Assembly: GCA_947594835.1 (NCBI GenBank)
Contig: CANQEH010000003.1
Coordinates: 1 to 64,000, forward strand
Source: an uncultured Acetatifactor sp.
GTDB lineage: Bacteria > Bacillota > Clostridia > Lachnospirales > Lachnospiraceae
Reading direction: 5' to 3'
Length of the DNA stretch: 64,000 bases
This document shows, in pieces, positions 55,356-63,780 of the stretch. A program made the position numbers and the translations under genes. The notes under the pieces are model-generated. The model saw only the letters and a program-made list of their open reading frames with translations, ran no database searches and was not told the DNA's origin. Numbering within the stretch: position 1 is the stretch's first letter; every line of letters starts with the position of its first letter.

Positions 55356-58301
55356 CTATTCTTCCACCGGCAGGCCGAACTCAATGCGTTTCTTGGTCAG
55401 CTCGTCGTTGATGGTGACAGCGTAATCTATGATCGTCTCCCGGGCGTCTACCTTTTCGTTGATGACCTTCCGGATGGCGTTCGTAATATGGCGGCCGGTG
55501 TAATACCCGCCGGGCACCTCCCGGATGCCCACAGTCTGCTGCCACTGGGCGTCCAGCACGGCAATGTCGTCAGCGCTCCAGGAAAGCTGTACGAAAGCGT
55601 CCTTGTTGGCCGTCGCATACCGGGCGGAGGATCCAAGAAGCGCCTCGATCTCCCGTCCGAAGCGGACCTGGGTCTCAGGCTGCGCCCACCACTTCATAAA
55701 CTCCCAGGAGTCGTTCCGCAGGGACTCATCCGGCGTTGCGATCATCATGGTGGCGCTCCCCGTGATAAAGTCAGACCTGTCGATATAGGTCTCCCCGTTT
55801 TCGTCCGTGTACTCCGTGCCGGGTATCAGGGTGAAATCCCACAGGCCCCGGATCTCGGGAGCCGACACCATCAGCGTGTTGTAGGTGGAGTATGCCGAAA
55901 TGCCAATGGGCATCTCCCCCGAGCGGAAACGGCTGACAAAATCATAGATGGTTGGCAGACCGTAGTCGTTAAAGTATCTCACATAATCCTTAAAGGCCCT
56001 GACGCCGGCTTCGTCGTCCACCGTGGTGCGGGTGCCCTGCTCGGTGTACATATCGCCGCCGTACTGGTACAGCAGGGTGAAATACAGCGACAGATCCGGC
56101 GTGTTGGAGGCGATGGCCGTGGAGGCCGTAGCGGTGGCGCTGCTTCCCGCCGCCGTGGGAATGCCGATGGACAAGTTGTTGCCCTGGATGGTGGGAAGCA
56201 TCTCGATCATCTCCTGCCAGGTCTGAGGCACCTTAAGCTCCAGCTCCTCCAGCACATCCTTGCGGTAGAACATTACATTAAAGGTCTGGGTCTCCGGAAT
56301 CGCATAGATGTGCCCGTCCAGCCTGTACTGCTCGTATGAGCTCTCGGTGTAATGGGACAGCACCTCCTCCCAGCCCTCAAACTGGGTCAGATCCTCCGCA
56401 GCGTTTCGCAGGGCGTAGTTGACCGGCTGGTCGGCGCCCACAGAGAGCACCACGTTGGGGCCCCTGCCCGCCAGCACTGCGTTGAGCAGCGCCCCGGGAT
56501 CCACCACCTCCACGTTTACCTTCACCCCGCTCTGCGGCGTAAAGGTATCGTCCACCATGGACTTTAAGATGGTGCCCTGGTCGCGGCCTGTGAGGATCCA
56601 CACCTTGACGATGTCGTCCTCCCCTTCGTCATACACATCCCCCACCGCGTTATAGTCCACCACAAAGGAAGCGGCAAAGGACTTCGCCTCATGCCATGCC
56701 CTGGACAGGATCCCTGCCCTGTCCTTCTCGGGCTTGACGTCCGGGCTGCAGATCTGGATATAGTCGATGTCCAGCTTCGTCTCGCTTAAATTGAGCGCCG
56801 CCGTCCCCAGCGCAGTGATATTGTCCTTGAAGGTGGTAAACTCCAGCGTGATCTTCTGGGGCTTTTCGCAGAACCGCTCCAGCTGCTGGGCCACCGTCTG
56901 GGCGGAGGCGATGTTGTCGGCCTTCTGCCCGCTGTACGCCACCATGTCGTCCACGATCTTGAACAGCCGCTTGGCCTCCAGATCCATGGCCTCCATCACT
57001 TCCGGGTAATTCTTCTCAATGTAATAGTCCCGGTATCTGTCGGGCGTAGCTCCCGTGTAGATCAGCACCTTCCGGTAGATCTGGTTTAAGCGGAAGGTGG
57101 AATCCTCCAGCGCCTCCAGAATCTCGCCCACCCCTCCCAGGGTGGCTTCCAGGCGGATAGTATGGGCCCCGGCCGTCAGATAAAACCGATAGGGATCCCC
57201 CTCCTCATCCGCCAGGGTCATGCAGTCCCAGTCATTGCTGTAAGCAAAGGCGATCTCTTCCATCTCCTGGAAAGGAACTTCCCCGTCGAGATACACCCTC
57301 CGGCTGGACACCACGCCTCTGGAATAATTCTGGCGTCCCTTTATCATGATGTTGTAGAAGCCGTCCTGTGGCACCTCAAATTCCCATTCGATCCACTGGC
57401 CCGCGCTCCTCCACGCATCGCCGCCCACATAGTTTAAGACGGTTGCCATCACGCTGTTTGGCTGGGTGGTGGGGGAAGAACGGTCATATTTTGCATAGAG
57501 GGAAGATTCCGAGCGGTAAGTGGACTCCTCTCCCTGGACGATTTCGGAAAATCCTGTCACCTCCCCGGCAGAAGGCTGGGCCGCAAGGTACTCCTCATAG
57601 CCCGGCAGGTTCACAACGCCCCGCAGTGCAAGCTCTCTCAGCACCAGAGGCTCATTTTCTCCCACCAGGGTGATCTCGTTGGACCCCTTCTCCAGATAGA
57701 ACAGATACGGCTCGGCCACATACCCCATATCGTCCCGGAAATATGCTTTCTGCCAGTCGAAGGCCTCCACCTGGGTGGGACGGATCTGGTTTCCCTGGTT
57801 GTCGGTTCTCACCGGGCCGCCGTCGGTCCATATCCGGGTAAAGGTGATGTTGTTCGCCCCGTCAAAGGGAAGCTCCCCGTTGATGTATACCGAGCGCTCC
57901 GCCGAAACGCCTCTGGACTCGGGCGCGAGATATTCCATATAGAGGTTGTAAAAGCCGCTCTCCGGCACATCTACTTTCCAGGTGATCTCCGAGCCCGACT
58001 CTGTGTAGAGCGCCTTCTGGGCCCCGGCGTAATCGGTGTACACTTCCGCCCCGTCCGCCTGGGCGTAGCCAAACAGGTCGATCTCCACATCCCGGGCGGG
58101 GCAGGCCGCGCCTTCATGGGCCAGCAGATACCGGCTGTAAGTGCCCTGCCGCTCCATGCCCTCCACTTCCGCGTTCAGATCCACGCCTTCATATTTTTCA
58201 TGAAAGTCTTCCACATCCGACCGCAGAAACAAAAATATGACTGCCGCCACCGCCAGCCCGATTGCCGCCCCGATAAGGATTTTTTGGGTAGAATTTTTCA
58301 T
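55356..58301 (-). CDS. Very large extracellular solute-binding protein (SBP2) with two N-terminal CBM-like domains
   Basis: C-terminal SBP-like region (YAIPETQTFNVMFYRKDVLEELELKVPQTWQEMIEML); duplicated N-terminal beta-rich blocks; N-terminal TM without lipobox Cys. Confidence 0.85.
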   Translation of the reverse strand: MKNSTQKILIGAAIGLAVAAVIFLFLRSDVEDFHEKYEGVDLNAEVEGMERQGTYSRYLLAHEGAACPARDVEIDLFGYAQADGAEVYTDYAGAQKALYTESGSEITWKVDVPESGFYNLYMEYLAPESRGVSAERSVYINGELPFDGANNITFTRIWTDGGPVRTDNQGNQIRPTQVEAFDWQKAYFRDDMGYVAEPYLFYLEKGSNEITLVGENEPLVLRELALRGVVNLPGYEEYLAAQPSAGEVTGFSEIVQGEESTYRSESSLYAKYDRSSPTTQPNSVMATVLNYVGGDAWRSAGQWIEWEFEVPQDGFYNIMIKGRQNYSRGVVSSRRVYLDGEVPFQEMEEIAFAYSNDWDCMTLADEEGDPYRFYLTAGAHTIRLEATLGGVGEILEALEDSTFRLNQIYRKVLIYTGATPDRYRDYYIEKNYPEVMEAMDLEAKRLFKIVDDMVAYSGQKADNIASAQTVAQQLERFCEKPQKITLEFTTFKDNITALGTAALNLSETKLDIDYIQICSPDVKPEKDRAGILSRAWHEAKSFAASFVVDYNAVGDVYDEGEDDIVKVWILTGRDQGTILKSMVDDTFTPQSGVKVNVEVVDPGALLNAVLAGRGPNVVLSVGADQPVNYALRNAAEDLTQFEGWEEVLSHYTESSYEQYRLDGHIYAIPETQTFNVMFYRKDVLEELELKVPQTWQEMIEMLPTIQGNNLSIGIPTAAGSSATATASTAIASNTPDLSLYFTLLYQYGGDMYTEQGTRTTVDDEAGVRAFKDYVRYFNDYGLPTIYDFVSRFRSGEMPIGISAYSTYNTLMVSAPEIRGLWDFTLIPGTEYTDENGETYIDRSDFITGSATMMIATPDESLRNDSWEFMKWWAQPETQVRFGREIEALLGSSARYATANKDAFVQLSWSADDIAVLDAQWQQTVGIREVPGGYYTGRHITNAIRKVINEKVDARETIIDYAVTINDELTKKRIEFGLPVEE

Positions 58302-58374
58302 AAATGCCTCCAAACGTCAGATGTCAATGTATAATTCGTATAGAAAGTGCTTCCCAATACCCGCTTACAAGTGC

Positions 58375-58404
58375 ATAATACACAATTTCTACCCCCCCGT
58401 GCAA
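58375..58404 (-). promoter_or_regulatory. Candidate promoter of the SBP2-led operon with a G7 tract in the spacer
   Basis: Minus strand TTGCAC - GGGGGGGTAGAAATTGTG (18 nt) - TATTAT. Confidence 0.4.
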
Positions 58405-58502
58405 CTTATCCGTTGCTATTGACTCATCATTCTTTGCGCTTTTTTGACCTGTCCCGCACATTTTTCTGGAAAGCGGGCTGTTTTTCCTCTCCCCAGGACA
58501 GA

Positions 58503-58537
58503 AAAAAGCCCGGCAGCTTCACGCTGCCAGGCTTTTT
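58503..58537 (-). terminator. Intrinsic terminator of the two-component operon
   Basis: Minus strand AGCCTGGCAGC-loop-GCTGCCGGGCT followed by a T-run. Confidence 0.8.
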
Positions 58538-58552
58538 CCTGTCTTTATCCGC

Positions 58553-60844
58553 CTATCGGTTTAACGTCCACACCGTGGACGCTTTGAACAAATCCCCGTC
58601 CAGCTCGATTTCCAGCCGCCCGCCCTGCACCTCCATAAAGCTTTTGGCGATGGCAAGCCCCAGGCCGCTTCCCTCCGTGTTGCGGGAGGCGTCTCCCCGC
58701 ACAAACCGCTCCGTCAGCTCTGCGCTGTCTACGGTCAGCTCCTGTTCAGAAATATTCTTAATGACAATGACAAATGTGTCATCTTTCTGAAAGCCGTTTA
58801 CATAAACCCGGGTGCCCTTCATGGCGTACTTGGCCACATTGGAAAACAGGTTCTCGTAGATGCGGTACGTCTTCTGGCTGTCCAGGGAAAGCACCAGCTT
58901 CTCCCGGCCCAGATCCACCCGCACGTCCAGCCCTGCGCCCGAGAATTTATCCTGCATCTCAAAGCACACCTGCTTTAACAGGCTGACCAGGTCTACCGGC
59001 ATGGGATTTAAGGTCACATTCCCGGAATTGGCCTTGCTCACCTCAAAGAGATCCTCAATGAGGGCCTTTAAGCGGAGGGACTTCTGCTCCATGACCGCCA
59101 GATACTCCCCGCGCTTTTCCTCCGCAAGCTCCGGGTCCTTCAACAGGCCCACATAGGTGATGATGGCGGTGAGGGGCGTCTTTAGGTCGTGGGAGACGTT
59201 GGTGATCAGCTCCGCCTTCATCCGCTGGCTCTTTACCTCCTCCTCCACCGCCTTCCGGAACCCTTTCTGGAGCTTTTCGATCTGGGGCCGGAAGGACTCA
59301 AACACGCCCATGTCCCCGGAAATCTCCACGTCCAGATTTCCCTCCGCAATCTCGTCTATGGCCTTGTGCAAAATGCCGTAGCGCTTCTGCAGCTCTCCCA
59401 CATACCGCTTTAAAAACACATACAAAAGCAGGGAGTAGATTGCGATCAGCACGGGCCCAAACATCCAGGTGAGGCAGATGAGCGCCAGAAGCAGCCCGTT
59501 TGCGCCGACCAGCCGCCTGATCTTTCGCAGGCTGTTCTGGGTCAGGTCGATATGGGTCAGTTCCAGATACTGCTCCCTGCCCTTCCGATACAGGCGCGCG
59601 CATCCACGACACAACAGGCTGCGCTCCCGCAGATACCCCGCCAGCCCAAGCTGGCGCAGGGCCCGCAGGCAGACGCCCAGATACCAGGCTGCGAAGAAAA
59701 ACGCCGTATAGATGAGCAGATTGACGCCGGCATTCACGACCTCGATCACGAAGCCGCCGGACTGTTTGGAAAACAATTCCCCCAGCCAGGCCAGCATTCT
59801 GCGGCTTGCAGAAAAGGCCGCCAGCTCAGCCGCCGCTTCCGAGAGCGGCAGGTACAGGAAGGCGAAACAAAACGCCGCTTCCGCGCTGAGTCTGCAGAGA
59901 GCAGTCTCCTGCCAGGGCCGGAAGCCGCCCAGGGGCAGAAAGAGCCCGGACAGGAATACAGCCAGGATAAACAGCGCCATCAGGGCCGACATCCCCGTTT
60001 CCCGATACGACGCCAGGCCGCTTCTGTCATACGCCGCATAGTAGCGCATCTCTCCCTCCCGCTCCCAGACGGAAAAATCGCGCACACCCAGATCATAAGA
60101 GCAGATGTCGTTTACCTGCCACTCTCTGTCTGACGCGGCATAGGTCACCGTGCAGTCCACAGGGCCCTTCACACTGCCCGCAAAGACGTCCTCCAGCCGC
60201 AGCGTGGTCTGGGCGGCCTGCTGGGCCATCCTGTAAAGCACGTCTGTGTCCTGGCCCACCAGTTCCTGCCCCACCGTCACGTTTCCGTTGCTGTCAAAGG
60301 TAAAGCTGATGAGCAGACGGCTTGACGCTTTTAAGTTTTTCAAGGCCTCCTGGGACAGATTGGTCACGGAATACCCGGTCTTATCGTCTGTGATCTGATA
60401 GCCGTAACAATTGTTTAAGACTGCCAAGCCGTCTTCCATCTCGGAAAACACATTTTTAAAATCAGTGCGATGCGCGGTGGCGATTTCCGCCGCCTGCTCT
60501 GCCCCTAAGCCTTCCTCCACCAGGCCCGCCTGCATCTCCTCCCAGGAGCTGCCGTAGAGCTTCTGATAGTCCAGGGAAGTCCCGTTCTCCTGATTATAGA
60601 GCTGCCGGTACAGGAGGTAGGTATTCTGATAGAGCCATCCCATGTTTTCCGGCGTTTCCAGAATGCTCTGCCTCGTCTGAAGCACTTCCCTGTGAAAAAA
60701 TCCGAAGCTTGCCGCAAAGCAGCACGCCGCCGCCAGGCTCACCCAGAGCCCCAGGATGACCCAGCGCCGTCTCTCCTTCCTTGCTTTCTTTTCCTGTTGT
60801 TCCATCAGTTCCACACCTTTCTGCGCCGTCATGCTTTTCTTCAC
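58553..60844 (-). CDS. Sensor histidine kinase (VanS-like), multi-TM (start 60805 or 60832 also possible)
   Basis: NVSHDLKTPLTAIITYVGLLKD H-box; GSGLGLAIAKSFMEVQGG G-box. Confidence 0.92.
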   Translation of the reverse strand: MKKSMTAQKGVELMEQQEKKARKERRRWVILGLWVSLAAACCFAASFGFFHREVLQTRQSILETPENMGWLYQNTYLLYRQLYNQENGTSLDYQKLYGSSWEEMQAGLVEEGLGAEQAAEIATAHRTDFKNVFSEMEDGLAVLNNCYGYQITDDKTGYSVTNLSQEALKNLKASSRLLISFTFDSNGNVTVGQELVGQDTDVLYRMAQQAAQTTLRLEDVFAGSVKGPVDCTVTYAASDREWQVNDICSYDLGVRDFSVWEREGEMRYYAAYDRSGLASYRETGMSALMALFILAVFLSGLFLPLGGFRPWQETALCRLSAEAAFCFAFLYLPLSEAAAELAAFSASRRMLAWLGELFSKQSGGFVIEVVNAGVNLLIYTAFFFAAWYLGVCLRALRQLGLAGYLRERSLLCRGCARLYRKGREQYLELTHIDLTQNSLRKIRRLVGANGLLLALICLTWMFGPVLIAIYSLLLYVFLKRYVGELQKRYGILHKAIDEIAEGNLDVEISGDMGVFESFRPQIEKLQKGFRKAVEEEVKSQRMKAELITNVSHDLKTPLTAIITYVGLLKDPELAEEKRGEYLAVMEQKSLRLKALIEDLFEVSKANSGNVTLNPMPVDLVSLLKQVCFEMQDKFSGAGLDVRVDLGREKLVLSLDSQKTYRIYENLFSNVAKYAMKGTRVYVNGFQKDDTFVIVIKNISEQELTVDSAELTERFVRGDASRNTEGSGLGLAIAKSFMEVQGGRLEIELDGDLFKASTVWTLNR

Positions 60845-61563
60845 TGCCTGTCAATCTTATACCCGACGCCCCAGACAACTTTTAAGTACTTGGGATTTTT
60901 CGGATCCAGTTCAATCTTCTCCCGGATGTTCCTGACGTGCACCATGATGGTGTCCGTGTTCACCGCCTTCTCATTCCAGACCCGCTCGTAAATCTCGTCC
61001 GCCGAAAACACCCTGCCTGGATTCTTGATCAGAAGCTGCACGATCTTAAACTCCATGGGCGTGAGCTTCACAGGCTCCGCGTCCACCCACACCTCCACCG
61101 TGTCCTCGTTTAACTCCAGGCCGCCGATTCGGTAGACGTGCTCCTGGGGCGCCCTGTCCTTCACGGCGGACAGATACCTGGCGTAGCGTCTTAAGTGGGA
61201 ATTGACCCGGGCCAGCAGCTCCAGCGGGGTGAAGGGCTTTGTCACATAGTCGTCCGCCCCCATGTTTAACCCCATGATCTTATCCACCTCCTCGGACTTT
61301 GCCGAGAGCATGATCACGGGAAAGTCCTGATCCGACGCCCGCAGCTTCATCAGCATGGTCACGCCGTCCATCACCGGCATCATGATGTCCACGATGGCCA
61401 GATGCGGCTTCACCCGTCTCGCCTCCTCCAGCCCCTCTTTTCCATTGGCGGCCTGGAACACTTCATAGCCCTGGTTTTTCAGGTAGATCTCCACGCCCTC
61501 CCGGATCTCCTTGTCGTCCTCCACCACCAAAATACGGTATTTTTCCTCCATAACCTTCCTCAT
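60841..61563 (-). CDS. OmpR/VanR-like response regulator
   Basis: ILVVEDDKEIREG; AIVDIMMPVMDG; GADDYVTKPFTPLELLARV; winged-helix C-terminus. Confidence 0.95.
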   Translation of the reverse strand: MRKVMEEKYRILVVEDDKEIREGVEIYLKNQGYEVFQAANGKEGLEEARRVKPHLAIVDIMMPVMDGVTMLMKLRASDQDFPVIMLSAKSEEVDKIMGLNMGADDYVTKPFTPLELLARVNSHLRRYARYLSAVKDRAPQEHVYRIGGLELNEDTVEVWVDAEPVKLTPMEFKIVQLLIKNPGRVFSADEIYERVWNEKAVNTDTIMVHVRNIREKIELDPKNPKYLKVVWGVGYKIDRQ

Positions 61564-61590
61564 TTCCGCGACTGATTTCGCATCTGCCCG

Positions 61591-62865
61591 TTAAAGCGCC
61601 GGCGTCCGCTGGCCTCTCCCAGGTTCTTTTTGCCCTTCCGCGGCCTGATGCCTGCTTTGGACAATTCTATTATATGTGTGCAGCGCCTGGGTGGCAATGA
61701 TTTCTTCCCGGTAGCAAAGAGCCGTCTCAAGGGCGTTCTGGGAAAGCTGGCCTGCGTCATAGGCCCCTTCTACAAAATCCCGCAGCATCCCGGCGTAGGC
61801 CTGTTTCTCCTGGCCGCACAAAAGCCCGTTGCAGCCATGCCGCACCAGATCCGACACGCCGGAAGCCTCCAGCGCCAGCACCGGCGTCCCCCCGGCAAAG
61901 GCCTCCAACACCACAATCCCCTGGGTCTCCGTCTGGGAGGCGAACAAAAAGGCGTCCGCCGCGGCGAAGTAGGCGGCGATCTCATGGTTTTCCACCCCGC
62001 CAATAAACTCTGCCATATCCTCAAGGCCCAGCTTCTGCGCCAGCTGTCTGTACCGGGGAAGCTCCGGCCCGTCGCCCACAAGCAGCATTTTAAATTCCTT
62101 TCCTGTGAGCCCCCGGGCCAGGGCCAGGCTCTCCAGCAAAAACGCCACATTCTTCTCATGGCTCATCCGGGAGACGGTCAGAAAGAGCGTCTTTCCCACA
62201 GCGCCGTACTTTTCCCGCAGCGCCCGCTTTTTCTCCTCATCCGCTTCAAACTGCTCCCCGGACAGCCCTGTGGGCAGGACGCCCACCCGGTCTTTTGGGA
62301 TGCGCAGAACCTGATTCAGATACCGCTCCATGCCCGCCGTGGGGGCAAACACAAAGTCGCAGGATTTCAAAAAGGTGCGCAGGTAGGCGGGCAGCAGCTT
62401 TTCCTTCAAAAGATGCAGGCAGTCCCCGGAGAGCCGCGCCGCTCTTTTTCCCTCTCCCCGGGCCATTCGCTCCAGGGCCGCCACGCCCTTTCCATAGCTC
62501 AAATACTGCTCATAGCGGGTATGGTAGGTAAACACCAGCGGGATGTCGTACTTTTTTGACAGATAGGCCGCCGTCCTGCCGATGAGCACGGGATGGTGGA
62601 CGTGGATCAGGTCAAAGGAGCGCCGCTTAAACTCCCGCTCGATCCGCCAGTCCAGGGGATTGGGCAGAACGATCCCGCCGATAAAGCGCTGGGTGAGCGC
62701 AGCGTAGCGGAACACGTCTTCCTCCGTTTCCTGACGGTCGTAGGTGGGCGCAAACACGGTGACGGAATGTCCCAGGGCTCTCAGCCCCTGCGCCAGCCGC
62801 TCAATGGAGATGGGCACGCCTCCCACAAAGGGTTTGTAGTTGTTTGTCATAAGCGCTATGTTCAT
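61591..62865 (-). CDS. GT4-family glycosyltransferase (diacylglycerol glucosyltransferase-like)
   Basis: MNIALMTNNYKPFVGGVPISIERLAQGLRALGHSVTVFAP; FLFASQTETQGIVVLEAFAGGTPVLAL; SD AGAGGAAAA before start. Confidence 0.92.
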   Translation of the reverse strand: MNIALMTNNYKPFVGGVPISIERLAQGLRALGHSVTVFAPTYDRQETEEDVFRYAALTQRFIGGIVLPNPLDWRIEREFKRRSFDLIHVHHPVLIGRTAAYLSKKYDIPLVFTYHTRYEQYLSYGKGVAALERMARGEGKRAARLSGDCLHLLKEKLLPAYLRTFLKSCDFVFAPTAGMERYLNQVLRIPKDRVGVLPTGLSGEQFEADEEKKRALREKYGAVGKTLFLTVSRMSHEKNVAFLLESLALARGLTGKEFKMLLVGDGPELPRYRQLAQKLGLEDMAEFIGGVENHEIAAYFAAADAFLFASQTETQGIVVLEAFAGGTPVLALEASGVSDLVRHGCNGLLCGQEKQAYAGMLRDFVEGAYDAGQLSQNALETALCYREEIIATQALHTYNRIVQSRHQAAEGQKEPGRGQRTPAL

Positions 62866-62888
62866 GGCAATTTTCCTCTTTTGTCCTT

Positions 62889-63404
62889 TCATCCTGCCCC
62901 CAGCAGGGCAAACACCCGGTCTCCCATCAGATATCCGGCTCCCACAAACACCAGGTTCCACAAAAAGATCCCCAGGGCAGAGCTTATGATATAAGACCGG
63001 AGCGGCATTTTCAGCACGCCCGCGGGAATGGACACCAGGGTGCGCACCATGGGCAGGAGCTTTGCGCAGAAAACGCCAAGGGCCCCTTTCTCCTGCACCC
63101 AGGCCATATTTTTTTCTACGCCCTGGCGGTGTCTGGGAAACCGTTTCAGGTAGGCCCCCAGGAACAGTTCCCCGCCGTGGAAGCCCAGGGCATACAGCGC
63201 CAGGCTGCCTAAAAGCCCCGCCGCCACCGTCAAAAGCATCACCGCCAGAAAGCTGATGTTTCCTCTGGCCGCCATCACCCCGGACAGGGGCATGATGACG
63301 CCTGCAGGAAATCCGGGCAGGTTTAAGTATTCCAACAGGACGATGGCGAAAATGGCGATGGCGCCGTATCGGGTGAAGCAGGAGGTCAGGGTTGTTATGT
63401 CCAT
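62889..63404 (-). CDS. DedA family membrane protein
   Basis: LEYLNLPGFPAGVIMPLSGVMAARG; VFCAKLLPMVRTLVSIPAGVLKMPLRSY. Confidence 0.9.
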   Translation of the reverse strand: MDITTLTSCFTRYGAIAIFAIVLLEYLNLPGFPAGVIMPLSGVMAARGNISFLAVMLLTVAAGLLGSLALYALGFHGGELFLGAYLKRFPRHRQGVEKNMAWVQEKGALGVFCAKLLPMVRTLVSIPAGVLKMPLRSYIISSALGIFLWNLVFVGAGYLMGDRVFALLGAG

Positions 63405-63530
63405 GGTCGGGGGTGCCTTTCTTTTAGTTTTTGTTTCTTGAAAAGGAGTATAACCATAAAATCAAAAGGGAAGGTACAGATAAATCAAAAGATTTTTGAA
63501 AGAAAGGGGAAAGAAAAGTAAAACTGGGGG

Positions 63531-63633
63531 CGCAGGCTTCGCTTCGCTGGCCTGCGAGGGAGGCGAAAGTTGGGAGTTTTTGCGGGGGAGGATTGGAAGG
63601 ATGGAGACGCAGGCTTCGCTTCGCTGGCCTGCG
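63531..63633. repeat. Two identical 26-bp imperfectly palindromic (REP-like) repeats, 77 bp apart
   Basis: CGCAGGCTTCGCTTCGCTGGCCTGCG at 63531-63556 and 63608-63633; each has CGCAGGC/GCCTGCG arms. Confidence 0.85.
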
Positions 63634-63657
63634 GGGGAGGAAAGTTACGGCAGAGTA

Positions 63658-63684
63658 CGCCGGGAGAAAAGGAATCTCCCGGCG
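63658..63684. repeat. 10-bp perfect-stem hairpin
   Basis: CGCCGGGAGA-AAAGGAA-TCTCCCGGCG. Confidence 0.85.
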
Positions 63685-63699
63685 GTCGCTTTGCTCCTC

Positions 63700-63764
63700 A
63701 AGGTGAAACAAGAAGCGCCCCTCATTCAAGCAAGCTTGATGAGGGGCGCTTCTTGTTTCACCTT
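63700..63764. repeat. 26-bp perfect-stem hairpin next to the ilvC 3' end
   Basis: AAGGTGAAACAAGAAGCGCCCCTCAT (63700-63725) with its exact reverse complement at 63739-63764, 13-nt loop. Confidence 0.9.
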
Positions 63765-63780
63765 GACTCTGCCTGATCCG

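Noticed and set aside
58355-58368. Possible CcpA cre-like site (TGTAAGCGGGTATT on the minus strand) near the SBP2 promoter
   Set aside because: Only one half resembles the consensus; too weak to claim
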